Below, piece by piece: positions 45,916-53,918 of a stretch of DNA of 64,000 nt. The stretch comes from Thiogranum longum (GTDB lineage: Bacteria; Pseudomonadota; Gammaproteobacteria; DSM-19610). The notes under the pieces are model-generated. The model was not told the DNA's origin. It saw only the letters and a list, made by a program, of their open reading frames with translations, and searched no databases. The stretch lies in NCBI RefSeq assembly GCF_004339085.1, contig NZ_SMFX01000001.1:1005227-1069226 (forward strand). Reading direction: 5' to 3'. A program made the position numbers and the translations under genes. The first letter of the stretch is position 1. Every line of letters begins with the position of its first letter.

Positions 45916-46998
45916 TTGAAAGCCCAAGTAACATTCATTGATTTTGTTCTAAAAGAGTGGCTGGTCATTGCCTCGGGTGCTGGTTTTACGCTGACGACTT
46001 TTTATACAAAGCATTTTCCGGTCTACTCAACCAATGAAATAGAGGTATTGTTCATACTATTTGTTCTATTCGTTGCGGTTAATGGTTTGCAGAAAAGTGG
46101 GCTGATATTAAAAATCGCCCAAAGCATAGAAAAGGGTAAAGTCATACCTTTAAAGCTGGTGCTGGCAACCTTTTTCTTGTCCATGCTGGTAACAAATGAT
46201 ATTGCGTTAATAGTCATTGTTCCGCTTACGTTATCACTTAACATCAATCGAAAAGATATTCTGGTTATTTTGGAGGCATTAGCGGCCAATTCTGGTTCAG
46301 CATTGACACCGGTTGGCAATCCGCAGAACCTTTATATTTACTGGTTTTACGGTATTCATCCTGATGCATTCATAAAAACAATCGCCCCATTTTCATTGGT
46401 TTTTCTTGGTCTGCTAATTGTTTCTTCAATTCTTGTTAAAATCCAAAATGATTTACAGGAAGTTCAAGTACAGAAAATCAACAAAAAGGCATATCTTTAC
46501 GGTGTGTTGCTTATTGTTGTTCTTCTAACAGTCTTCCGTGTTTTCCCTGTTTCAGCCGGGTTTGTTGTCATTCTTTTTGCGCTCGCATTCGACCGAAAAG
46601 CCTTGTGTATTGATTATGCACTACTATTCAGCTTCTTTTTCTTTTTTGGTATTGCAGACAATCTAAAGACTATACTGACCTCGGAAATAAGCCATTCAGG
46701 GCATATTTTTCTATTTTCAGCCTTGGCAAGCCAAGTCATGAGCAATGTTCCGGCAACGCTATTATTCGCAAAATTTACATCAAACTGGCAGGCGTTGTTA
46801 TGGGGTGCAAATGCAGGTGGCTTTGGTAGTTTATTTGGTTCATTGGCAAATCTGATAGCCTATAAATTATATGTTACACATGAAGGCACAAATAACGCGG
46901 CCATATTTACTGCAAGATTCCTTATAATGGGCTACATGGCACTGTTTGTATCAATAGGCTTATATTTTCTATTGTATCGGCCGGGGGCTTTGTTATGA
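45916..46998 (+). CDS. ArsB/NhaD superfamily ion transporter
   Basis: A 360-residue integral membrane protein with about ten helices. LVTNDIALIVIVPLTLSLN and ANSGSALTPVGNPQNLYIYW are the two re-entrant family signatures of the ArsB/NhaD/SLC13 superfamily, and SNVPATLLFAKFTSN lies in the second half, with GANAGGFGSLFGSLANLIAY after it. The ion is unknown; arsenite, Na+/H+ and anion carriers share this fold. TTG 45916 follows AGGAG with 6-bp spacing. The gene is AT-richer than the core and sits right after an attC-like site, so it was probably acquired. Confidence 0.8.
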   Translation: MKAQVTFIDFVLKEWLVIASGAGFTLTTFYTKHFPVYSTNEIEVLFILFVLFVAVNGLQKSGLILKIAQSIEKGKVIPLKLVLATFFLSMLVTNDIALIVIVPLTLSLNINRKDILVILEALAANSGSALTPVGNPQNLYIYWFYGIHPDAFIKTIAPFSLVFLGLLIVSSILVKIQNDLQEVQVQKINKKAYLYGVLLIVVLLTVFRVFPVSAGFVVILFALAFDRKALCIDYALLFSFFFFFGIADNLKTILTSEISHSGHIFLFSALASQVMSNVPATLLFAKFTSNWQALLWGANAGGFGSLFGSLANLIAYKLYVTHEGTNNAAIFTARFLIMGYMALFVSIGLYFLLYRPGALL

Positions 46999-47005
46999 AT
47001 CGTCA

Positions 47006-47110
47006 ATGGGCAAACAAGGTGCTGCACCGGACGGTGAACCTGGTTCTTATACATTAATTTCAAACAACCCGACAATCATTAATTGGGAGATCCATGATGA
47101 AAGTACTTAA
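47006..47110 (+). pseudogene. Short gene fragment between accessory genes
   Basis: An ATG-started frame reading MGKQGAAPDGEPGSYTLISN and then NPTIINWEIHDEST (34 codons) lies between the transporter and the secreted-protein gene and overlaps the start of the latter by 17 bp. It reads like real protein but has no ribosome site. It may be a gene fragment left by rearrangement; alternatively it is chance. Confidence 0.25.
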
Positions 47111-47702
47111 TTATATTCTTGCGGCATGTTTAGCAACCAGTCTGTCAATAGCTGTAGCTAATACAAATGGTTTTGTTGCCGTTCCTGCATCAGCCTTTTC
47201 AGAAATAGATAGCAAAAGCTCTGATGAGCCTGGCAGTTACAAGGGAAACTCGACGGGAACTTCGCGTGATTTTAAAGGCACAATGTTTGCGCCTGTAAAT
47301 CTGCCTCATGGCTCTATTGTTACCTCTTTTGCATGTGGAGGAAAAACAAATGGTGGTTTTCTGGTTGGCTTCAAATTACGCCGAAATGAACCGCAGCAGG
47401 AAAATATTGACATGGCATCAATAGAAAGTGCCAGAGAAACCGAAGAAGGTCTGATTAACACGGGTATGGGTATAGCTGGGTATCAATTTCTAAATACCAA
47501 TTCTATTGGTTCTGCGAACATCGATAACTCAAAGTTCAATTATTTCATTGCTGCTTCACCAATAAATCCTTTGCCAAATACCACCTCTCCAATAAGACCT
47601 AACTGTATTGATAGATGCGTAAGCGTGAATTATTGCAATGTGGGTTACACCATTGTGGAGCCTGATCCCAGCGAGAATGCCGGGACAACAGCAGGACATT
47701 GA
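47094..47702 (+). CDS. Secreted protein of unknown function
   Basis: A 202-residue protein with a signal peptide (MMKVLNYILAACLATSLSIA, cleavage near AVANTN). The mature part is polar, Ser/Asn/Gly-rich and beta-like (FKGTMFAPVNLPHGSIVTSF). A C-terminal Cys cluster (NCIDRCVSVNYCNVGY) with one more Cys in FACGGK suggests disulfides. GGGAGATCC precedes the ATG pair at 47094/47097. AT-rich codon use matches the island. No family is recognised. Confidence 0.65.
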   Translation: MMKVLNYILAACLATSLSIAVANTNGFVAVPASAFSEIDSKSSDEPGSYKGNSTGTSRDFKGTMFAPVNLPHGSIVTSFACGGKTNGGFLVGFKLRRNEPQQENIDMASIESARETEEGLINTGMGIAGYQFLNTNSIGSANIDNSKFNYFIAASPINPLPNTTSPIRPNCIDRCVSVNYCNVGYTIVEPDPSENAGTTAGH

Positions 47703-47850
47703 AACGACAGCCTGGCATCAGTCCTGTTTAAGCTGACAAATTAATGGGGTCGGTGACAAATGGACTAATTTTCGATAGCCAACTAGAATTAATTGTTACC
47801 GCCCCCTTTGTACACTTTGGAAAAGAAATCGAGCGGTAATTGAAGAAAAT

Positions 47851-47910
47851 GCATAACAAACGTATCAAAGGCGATGCTCGTACCTCGCGCGCTTTATGCG
47901 GGCGTTATGT
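47851..47910 (+). other. attC-like recombination site 3 (best of three)
   Basis: GCATAAC (47851-47857) pairs with GTTATGT (47904-47910) along all seven bases with one G-T pair. After 3-nt spacers on each side (AAA and GGC), CGTAT (47861-47865) pairs with ATGCG (47896-47900). The centre has AAAG/CTTT and GCG/CGC with single unpaired bases C47866 and G47891. This symmetrical R-spacer-L architecture with extrahelical bases is that of an integron attC. Its orientation agrees with site 2. Confidence 0.62.
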
Positions 47911-47951
47911 TTATTGTGTCCGCACCCTTGGGTTTTGAGTCGAGATAGTTT

Positions 47952-48326
47952 GTGAAAAGATCAACAAAAGCAGCCCTTCTTTCAGGCTTGATATTCCCTG
48001 GTACCGGGCATCTGTACTTGAAGCGATATGTCCATGGCGCCATATTGTGTATGGCTTCAGCTACCGCAATTTATTTCATTGTCTCTGCTATTGTGACCAC
48101 GGCGCTTGAGGTTGTCGAAAAAATCCAAAACGGAAATGGCGCTGTTGCGCTTGATATGGCGACCATCACGGATTTGGTGTCACAACAGTCAAGTGGTAGT
48201 GAACAACCAATGAATATAGCCACGGTTGCGTTGGTCGTTTGTTGGGTTATAGGTATCGTCGATTCGTATCGACAGGGGCGTGCACAGGAAAAGCTCGATG
48301 ATGTGGAGGGTGAAAAAGAATCATGA
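47952..48326 (+). CDS. Small membrane protein
   Basis: A 124-residue protein from GTG 47952 starting MKRSTKAALLSGLIFPGTGH and continuing LYLKRYVHGAI, a pattern seen in small TM2/DUF5683-like membrane proteins. Two transmembrane helices lie at about residues 33-52 and 88-105. A Lys/Glu-rich tail follows. It starts 42 bp after an attC-like site. Function unknown. Confidence 0.6.
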   Translation: MKRSTKAALLSGLIFPGTGHLYLKRYVHGAILCMASATAIYFIVSAIVTTALEVVEKIQNGNGAVALDMATITDLVSQQSSGSEQPMNIATVALVVCWVIGIVDSYRQGRAQEKLDDVEGEKES

Positions 48327-48393
48327 CAACGCCCTCGAGTTCAGCAAGTAACGCCGGGCTCAGAACGCAGTTTAAAAACGGGTAAAAAGAACT

Positions 48394-48672
48394 ATGAAAA
48401 ATATTACAGGCAATGTGGATGTTGCGAGAATTGAAGAAGCCATTCATATGCTGAATTCAAACGTTGAACAAGAGAGAATCAAATCTTTCGTCGCAATATT
48501 GGAAGCAATAAAGCAAGACCCTGGACAGGAATCACTTTTAGTGCAGCTTCGTGATGCATTTCAGAATCTTGGTATAACCCAGGGTGCAGTTTTAACCTAT
48601 GCGTCCTCTATTTATGATCTGATAGTTGATGATCCCTTCGGTGAGAATGAACCGGATTCGGACGATAATTAA
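48394..48672 (+). CDS. Hypothetical acidic small protein
   Basis: A 92-residue, helical and acidic protein (MKNITGNVDVARIEEAIHML ... DPFGENEPDSDDN). It has no signal peptide or membrane helix. No clear ribosome site is seen (AAAGAACT upstream). It is AT-rich like the island. I recognise no family. A weak GGGG-AG-CCCC hairpin with a TTTTAT tail (48694-48709) follows and may end the transcript. Confidence 0.55.
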   Translation: MKNITGNVDVARIEEAIHMLNSNVEQERIKSFVAILEAIKQDPGQESLLVQLRDAFQNLGITQGAVLTYASSIYDLIVDDPFGENEPDSDDN

Positions 48673-48693
48673 TTCCAGATAAAAGTATAAAAC

Positions 48694-48709
48694 GGGGAGC
48701 CCCCCTTTT
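48694..48709 (+). terminator. Weak terminator-like hairpin
   Basis: GGGG (48694-48697) can pair with CCCC within the C-run at 48700-48705, followed by TTTTATT. The stem is short, so efficiency is doubtful. It lies 22 bp after the hypothetical small gene, at the end of the accessory island. Confidence 0.35.
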
Positions 48710-48801
48710 ATTGAAACCCGCGCTATTGCGGAACGCTCCTGTCGTCGTTCAGGCAAGCCATTAATGCTATCAGAAGGCACTGATAAAACGGGGCTGAATA
48801 T

Positions 48802-48810
48802 TGGTATAAT
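48802..48810 (+). promoter_or_regulatory. Extended -10 promoter of the carbonic anhydrase gene
   Basis: TGG-TATAAT is a consensus -10 (48805-48810) with the TGn extension. It lies 98 bp before the carbonic anhydrase ATG. A clear -35 is not present, as is usual for extended -10 promoters. Confidence 0.45.
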
Positions 48811-48858
48811 CAGCAATATAGCGAGCGATGATTACAGGGTCTTTGTTTGCGGAGAATT

Positions 48859-48933
48859 ATGAAATCCAGGTCGTTGCGTGAGAAATGTGTACAGGAGTTC
48901 CCGGGTCATGAAAACGTTAAAGCATCTGTTTGA
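48859..48933 (+). CDS. Upstream small ORF (24 codons) overlapping the carbonic anhydrase start
   Basis: ATG 48859 has a near-ideal GGAG ribosome site five bases upstream and encodes MKSRSLREKCVQEFPGHENV plus KASV. The frame ends 26 bp inside the carbonic anhydrase gene. It may couple translation to that gene or be a regulatory leader peptide. No attenuator structure is seen. Chance cannot be ruled out for so short a frame. Confidence 0.35.
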   Translation: MKSRSLREKCVQEFPGHENVKASV

Positions 48934-49534
48934 AAGAAATCAGGCCTGGGCCAGTGAAATCAAGGAGCGGGATCCCGATTTTTTCTCGCAGCTCTCAATG
49001 CAGCAATCACCGGAATACCTCTGGATTGGTTGTTCCGACAGCAGGGTACCGGCAAACCAGATTGTCAATCTCCCCCCGGGAGAGGTGTTCGTTCATCGCA
49101 ATATAGCCAACCTTGTCGTTCATACGGACCTGAATTGCCTCTCGGTGATTCAGTTCGCGGTTGATGTGCTGAAAGTAAAGCATATTGTAGTGTGCGGCCA
49201 TTATGGGTGCGGCGGGATCACTGCAGCTATGGAAAACACAGAGCATGGCCTGATCGATAACTGGTTACGTCACGTGAAAGATGTGGGTCGTTTTAATGCC
49301 GACATGTTAAGTGGTCTGGATAATGCGGAAAAGCATGATTTGCTGTGCGAGCTGAATGTAAGGGAACAAGTGATAAATGTTTGCAATACAACCATCGTGC
49401 GGGACGCATGGAAGAAGGGTATCGAGCTGGCTGTTCACGGCTGGGTGTACAGCATTGAAGATGGAATCCTGAAAGACCTGGACACCTGTATTACGTCCAA
49501 GGAGCAATTGATTGAGACGACTCGCAATGCCTAG
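48908..49534 (+). CDS. can: Beta-class carbonic anhydrase
   Basis: A 208-residue zinc enzyme interconverting CO2 and bicarbonate. Zinc ligands and catalytic pair: CSDSR (Cys and Asp/Arg dyad, about residue 43) and HYGCGG (His and Cys, about residue 100), with HRNIANLVV between. ATG 48908 (MKTLKHLFERNQAW) is the family start and follows CAGGAG. A short upstream ORF overlaps it. ppx follows 26 bp later. Confidence 0.93.
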   Translation: MKTLKHLFERNQAWASEIKERDPDFFSQLSMQQSPEYLWIGCSDSRVPANQIVNLPPGEVFVHRNIANLVVHTDLNCLSVIQFAVDVLKVKHIVVCGHYGCGGITAAMENTEHGLIDNWLRHVKDVGRFNADMLSGLDNAEKHDLLCELNVREQVINVCNTTIVRDAWKKGIELAVHGWVYSIEDGILKDLDTCITSKEQLIETTRNA

Positions 49535-49560
49535 CCTGGCCCGGGTGTCGCGCGCCTTAT

Positions 49561-51066
49561 ATGGATAAAGACGACGAAAAGCGCATTGTCGCGGCTGTAG
49601 ATCTTGGTTCCAACAGCTTTCATATGATTGTTGCCCGACTTGAAGAGGAGGGTACTTTATCGATCATAGACAAGCTGCGTGAACCCGTTCGCCTGGGCGA
49701 AGGCCTTAAAGGCAATGGCAAGCTCTCACGTGAGGTCACCGACCGTGCGCTGGCTTGCCTGGAGCGGTTTGGGCAGCGTATTCGCAACCTTCCTCACGGC
49801 GATGTTCGCGTCGTCGGTACCAACACCTTGCGCGTTGCCACCAATGCTGAAAAATTTGTCGCTGAGGCACAGCGTCTGCTGGGTCATTCAATCGAAATTG
49901 TTTCAGGCCGCGAGGAGGCGCGCCTGATCTACCTGGGTGTTGCGCATGGCCGTGCCGCACGGGAAGGCCGGCGACTGGTTGTAGATATTGGTGGTGGTAG
50001 TACCGAGCTTATTATCGGTGAAGGTGGTGATTCCCTTCTGCGTGAAAGTCTGTATACCGGCTGCGTCAGCACCAGCAAGGAATTCTTCGATGGTGGTGAG
50101 ATAACAGAAAAACGCATGAAAGCGGCCATTCTTAATGCCAGTCTTGCGATTCATCCTGTGGCGCAGGATTTCAGGGCAGGCAAGGGCAGGTGGGAGGAGG
50201 CGGTGGGCTGTTCGGGCACCATCAAGGCCATCAGGAATATCGCCCAGGCCGAAGGCTGGTGTGACACCGGTATTACGCTCAAATCCCTTTACCAGATGCG
50301 TAACCGGTTAATCAAACAGGGGCATGTTGACAGGCTCAGGCTCGAGAGTCTGAAGGAAGATCGGTCGCCGGTACTGCCTGGCGGACTTGCCGTCCTGATT
50401 GCTGTTTTTGAAACCTTGGGCATCAAACAAATGCGGGTTTCGGGGCAGGCGCTGAGGGAAGGGCTGCTGTACGACCTGGTCGGACGAATCCAGCACAGGG
50501 ATGCGCGTGATGCGACGGTGGATTCGGTTGTCAGGCGCTGGAACCTTGATGTCGGCCATGCTGATAACGTGATGCGTACTTCCCTGTTACTGTTCGCGCA
50601 GGTCGAGAAAGACTGGAAACTGATCGAGGAGAACCGGCAGCTACTGAAATGGGCCGCGCAACTGCACGAGATTGGTTTGCAAATCTCGCACGGTGCCTAC
50701 CACAAGCATGGTGCGTACATACTGATGCATGCTGATCTTCCGGGGTTCTCGCGTACCGAGCAGGCTCTTCTGGCAACACTGGTTCTGAATCACCGGCAGA
50801 AAATTCGCCTGAACAGTTTCGATGAGCTGGTCAGCCGCGCGCAAAAGCCGGGCCTGCGTCTGTGCATTCTGTTGCGCCTTGCTGTCCTGTTTCACCGTGG
50901 GCGAACCGATGAGCAGGTGCCAGATGTTTCAATGGAGCTCGACAGGGAAAAAATAATACTCACATTTCCCGAACGCTGGCTGGAACAGCACTCTCTGACC
51001 GACGCAGATTTGCAGAAAGAGGCCCGCTATATTGAGGCCGCGGGATTGTCGCTGGACTACCGTTAG
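49561..51066 (+). CDS. ppx: Exopolyphosphatase (Ppx/GppA family)
   Basis: A 501-residue ASKHA-fold enzyme that cuts terminal phosphates from polyphosphate. Motifs are AAVDLGSNSFHMIVARLEE, VGTNTLRVATN, GREEARLIYLGVAHG and LVVDIGGGSTELIIGEGG. The C-terminal HD-like domain has AAQLHEIGLQISHGAYHKHGAY. Its length and domain set suit Ppx; GppA (pppGpp phosphatase) is a close relative and cannot be fully excluded. It is convergent with ppk2 and its neighbour, which lie on the minus strand 8 bp away. Confidence 0.92.
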   Translation: MDKDDEKRIVAAVDLGSNSFHMIVARLEEEGTLSIIDKLREPVRLGEGLKGNGKLSREVTDRALACLERFGQRIRNLPHGDVRVVGTNTLRVATNAEKFVAEAQRLLGHSIEIVSGREEARLIYLGVAHGRAAREGRRLVVDIGGGSTELIIGEGGDSLLRESLYTGCVSTSKEFFDGGEITEKRMKAAILNASLAIHPVAQDFRAGKGRWEEAVGCSGTIKAIRNIAQAEGWCDTGITLKSLYQMRNRLIKQGHVDRLRLESLKEDRSPVLPGGLAVLIAVFETLGIKQMRVSGQALREGLLYDLVGRIQHRDARDATVDSVVRRWNLDVGHADNVMRTSLLLFAQVEKDWKLIEENRQLLKWAAQLHEIGLQISHGAYHKHGAYILMHADLPGFSRTEQALLATLVLNHRQKIRLNSFDELVSRAQKPGLRLCILLRLAVLFHRGRTDEQVPDVSMELDREKIILTFPERWLEQHSLTDADLQKEARYIEAAGLSLDYR

Positions 51067-51074
51067 CTGTGATG

Positions 51075-51347
51075 TCAGGCGTTCTTTTTTCTGAGTTTCT
51101 TTTTGATCTTGCTTTTTTTAATGGCTTTTTTTGATTGTTCTTTTACGTATGACTCCATCTGTTTGCTGAGTTTGCGGTGCTTTTCCCTTATGACATCTAC
51201 ATCACCCTTGATCCTGGACTTGGCGTTCTTGACCTTGAGCAAGGCTTTTTCGGCTCGTCGGGCGGCTTTTTCTGCCTTCCTGGCTGCTTTGCGGGCCTTC
51301 TTGATAATCAGGTCGAGTTTTTTCTCGGAGGGTTTTTCTTTGGGCAC
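51075..51347 (-). CDS. Lysine-rich small protein downstream of ppk2
   Basis: A 90-residue, extremely basic protein: about one third of residues are Lys, with Ala and Arg next. The core repeats a KKARKAARKAEKAARRAEKA-like pattern, which is a strong alpha-helix with one face of Lys and one of Ala, similar to histone H1-tail-like bacterial proteins (AlgP/PhaF tails). It starts MPKEKPSEKKLDLIIKKARK. It follows ppk2 by 24 bp on the same strand and so may be cotranscribed. The function is unknown; binding of polyphosphate or nucleic acid is inferred only from charge. Confidence 0.7.
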   Translation of the reverse strand: MPKEKPSEKKLDLIIKKARKAARKAEKAARRAEKALLKVKNAKSRIKGDVDVIREKHRKLSKQMESYVKEQSKKAIKKSKIKKKLRKKNA

Positions 51348-51370
51348 AGCTGTAATCTCCTTGCCTGACG

Positions 51371-52354
51371 TTATCCCTGAAAAACGGTGGATGATTCACG
51401 GTTATTCATGGTCCTGGTAGACCCTACGATGAGCGGGTCCGGTGCTCGCGCTACTATCGGGTCCTTGCTCGGATAATCGAGTTGATGCAGGTAATGCCGC
51501 ATGCAGTTTATTCGGGCGCGCTTTTTGTCATCCGATTTGATGACAGTCCACGGGGCGTCTGCTGTATCCGTATAGAAAAACATGGTGTTCTTTTCGCGGG
51601 TGTACTCATCCCACCTGTTGAGGGATTCGAGATCAATCGGACTCAGCTTCCACTGCTTCAGTGGATCATGACGTCGCGCATGAAACCTGCGCAACTGTTC
51701 CTGGCGACTGACCGAGAACCAGAACTTGAACAGGTGCATCCCTGAATTGACGAGCATACGCTCGATCTGTGGTACCTGGCGCAGAAATTCAAGATGTTCG
51801 TCCGGAGTACAAAACCCCATTACACGTTCAACACCGGCGCGGTTGTACCAGGAGCGATCATAGAAAACCATTTCACCACGTGTTGGAAGATGTTGTATGT
51901 ATCGCTGGAAATACCATTGGCCAATTTCACGCTCGGTCGGTTTTTCCAGTGCGACAACATGGGCAGCGCGCGGATTCAGGTGTTCCATGAAGCGTTTTAT
52001 GGCCCCCCCTTTCCCGGCGGCATCACGACCTTCAAACAGTGCGAGGATGCGCTGGCCACTCTCTTTCACCCAGGCCTGCACTTTCAGCAATTCAATCTGA
52101 AGCAGGTGTTTTTCGTTTTCATATTCTTCCAGGCTGATTTTCTCGGGATAAGGGTATTCTCCCAGTTCATAGCTGATCTTCAGCAACTCTTTGCCACCGA
52201 TAATCTTTGGCGAATCCATTACTTTGTGGGGGTTGGTCATGCGCTTCATCAGTTTGCGAAGCTGCTTTTTGTTTCTTTTCCTGGCGACTACAGGTTTCAC
52301 CTTTTCGGGGCCAGAATTCTGGATAACGGACACATCTCTCAGGTTAGTCGACAC
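51371..52354 (-). CDS. ppk2: Polyphosphate kinase 2
   Basis: A ~327-residue PPK2 enzyme, which moves phosphate between polyphosphate and nucleoside diphosphates. Walker A is FEGRDAAGKGGAIKRF, Walker B VFYDRSWYNRAGVERVMGF, and the lid contains RFHARRHDPLKQWKLSPID. The class I PPK2 layout (single domain, N-terminal basic stretch RKRNKKQLRKLMKRM) fits nucleoside diphosphate phosphorylation. I choose GTG 52354 because AAAGGA precedes it; a TTG at 52402 is the longest option. A 16-bp palindrome lies just upstream. Confidence 0.93.
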   Translation of the reverse strand: MSTNLRDVSVIQNSGPEKVKPVVARKRNKKQLRKLMKRMTNPHKVMDSPKIIGGKELLKISYELGEYPYPEKISLEEYENEKHLLQIELLKVQAWVKESGQRILALFEGRDAAGKGGAIKRFMEHLNPRAAHVVALEKPTEREIGQWYFQRYIQHLPTRGEMVFYDRSWYNRAGVERVMGFCTPDEHLEFLRQVPQIERMLVNSGMHLFKFWFSVSRQEQLRRFHARRHDPLKQWKLSPIDLESLNRWDEYTREKNTMFFYTDTADAPWTVIKSDDKKRARINCMRHYLHQLDYPSKDPIVARAPDPLIVGSTRTMNNRESSTVFQG

Positions 52355-52390
52355 AGCTTTTCCTTTGACGTCGTGATTTTCTGAATTTGG

Positions 52391-52406
52391 ATACTTGTAC
52401 AAGTAT
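52391..52406. promoter_or_regulatory. 16-bp perfect palindrome upstream of ppk2
   Basis: ATACTTGTACAAGTAT is a perfect dyad with no spacer, 37 bp before the ppk2 start (52354) and 146 bp before dcd on the other strand. Its symmetry is that of a dimeric repressor operator. The regulator is unknown. TATAGT (52404-52409) overlaps it and could be a -10. Confidence 0.5.
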
Positions 52407-52551
52407 AGTCAGTATCTGTCGGGGTGAGTAGAAAATGCCATGATCCAGGTCAAACTTCAGCGAATCTGCCCTGGATTCATAACGTAGCCACTTTTTTTAC
52501 GCCTTGTTTCCCGGTATCGTTGCCGCTCGAATTTTCAGTGCAGGGCAGACG

Positions 52552-53121
52552 ATGTCAATTAAATCCGATCAGTGGATTCGCCGCATGGCGGAGCAGGAAG
52601 GCATGATTGAGCCATTCGTGGCGGGACAGGTGCGCGAGCACGAGGGGACGGGCCGGGTCATTTCCTACGGCACGTCCAGCTATGGCTACGACATACGCTG
52701 CGCGGACGAATTCAAGATTTTCACCAATATCAATTCTGCCGTGGTCGACCCCAAGAATTTTGATGACAACAGTTTTGTCAACGTGAAGTCTGACGTCTGC
52801 ATTATCCCGCCCAATTCCTTTGCGCTGGCGCGCACGGTGGAGTATTTCCGTATTCCACGCGATGTGCTGACCATCTGCCTGGGCAAGTCGACCTATGCGC
52901 GTTGCGGAATTATTGTCAATGTCACTCCGCTGGAGCCGGAGTGGGAAGGGCATGTCACACTGGAGTTCTCCAACACCACACCGTTGCCGGCCAAGATCTA
53001 CGCCAACGAGGGGGTGGCGCAGGTGTTGTTCCTGGGCGCCGACGAGGTTTGTGAAACCTCTTACCGGGATCGTGGCGGCAAGTACCAGGGGCAGACCGGA
53101 GTGACTCTGCCAAAGGCCTGA
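52552..53121 (+). CDS. dcd: dCTP deaminase
   Basis: A 189-residue trimeric enzyme turning dCTP into dUTP for thymidylate supply. Motifs are [46 protein letters not shown] (with the catalytic Glu) and [13 protein letters not shown]. Length is normal for gammaproteobacteria. ATG 52552 ([15 protein letters not shown]) is the family start; the in-frame codon at 52504 is ignored. Convergent with the DUF3108 gene. Confidence 0.96.
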   Translation: MSIKSDQWIRRMAEQEGMIEPFVAGQVREHEGTGRVISYGTSSYGYDIRCADEFKIFTNINSAVVDPKNFDDNSFVNVKSDVCIIPPNSFALARTVEYFRIPRDVLTICLGKSTYARCGIIVNVTPLEPEWEGHVTLEFSNTTPLPAKIYANEGVAQVLFLGADEVCETSYRDRGGKYQGQTGVTLPKA

Positions 53122-53132
53122 CAGCGGCCAGG

Positions 53133-53918
53133 CTAGTCGGCCTGGTCCTGGGCAAGGCGCGGGTTGAGATCCAGCTTCTGTAACAGGATTTCCACCTTTA
53201 CGCCGGCCTTTTTCTGTTTCAGGAAACGTACCGGGAAGTAATCCAGTGCCGGTGCACCCCATACCAGGCTTTTGTCTTTTTTGTCATCCTTGCGTTCAGC
53301 GCGGATCGTCTCATAGTCACCGAACGGGAGTGCAATGGTTTCTTTGCCAGTCACCTCGAATACATAGTGTTTGATGCGTCCACGGGTAGCGACCGGGTAT
53401 TCGAGCCGGGTTTTGCCGTCGCGAAGATCGAGCAGCATGGCCATCTGCATCACCAGGCTGTCGAGTGTGCCTTCGGGCATTTCTATATCCCAGTGCTTAC
53501 CGGCCCCGCGGTTGGTAACGCGCAGACGTTTCCAGTCGAACAGCAGGTGGGCGTTGTCGTCGTCATCGCCTTCTTCCCGTTCAGAACGAAATTCAAGCGG
53601 CTTGATGGTGCCGTCAACGTAGCGCCAGCGGCTACTCTGTACGGATGTGTCTGATCCGAGCAGGGCGGCAACACCGGTCGATTTCGAGCGCTGCCGGTAC
53701 AGGTATTCGTCAGCGCCCTTGTGCATCAGGGAGAAGGTGGCCTCGCCAACCTTGATGCCGTTCACGCGTACGATGTAATCGGCGACAAACTCCGGAAAGG
53801 GTTCTTCTGCTCCGGCCACTATAGGTAGCGCGGGCAAGGATGTGATGACAAGTACGGTGAGCATGGCGAAGTGGCGTGCCAGCAGGCCGGATCTTCTGTT
53901 GTCAGGGTGTCGTGTCAC
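53133..53918 (-). CDS. DUF3108 periplasmic protein
   Basis: A 261-residue protein with an N-terminal signal sequence (about residues 17-36, ending PALPIVAGAEEPF). The DUF3108 domain follows: FVADYIVRVNGIKVGEATFSL, DLRDGKTRLEYPVATRGRI and KDKSLVWGAPALDYFPVRF. It resembles a beta-sandwich outer-membrane-associated fold; role unknown. GTG 53918 overlaps the purN stop by four bases (GTGA), so it is translated after purN. purN-DUF3108 adjacency is common in gammaproteobacteria. Confidence 0.88.
   Translation of the reverse strand: MTRHPDNRRSGLLARHFAMLTVLVITSLPALPIVAGAEEPFPEFVADYIVRVNGIKVGEATFSLMHKGADEYLYRQRSKSTGVAALLGSDTSVQSSRWRYVDGTIKPLEFRSEREEGDDDDNAHLLFDWKRLRVTNRGAGKHWDIEMPEGTLDSLVMQMAMLLDLRDGKTRLEYPVATRGRIKHYVFEVTGKETIALPFGDYETIRAERKDDKKDKSLVWGAPALDYFPVRFLKQKKAGVKVEILLQKLDLNPRLAQDQAD

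Noticed and set aside
47009-47045. Hairpin CACCG-GA-CGGTG with outer AAC/GTT as an attC site
   Set aside because: The right box GTTCTTA does not fit GTTRRRY and outer pairing stops after three bases.
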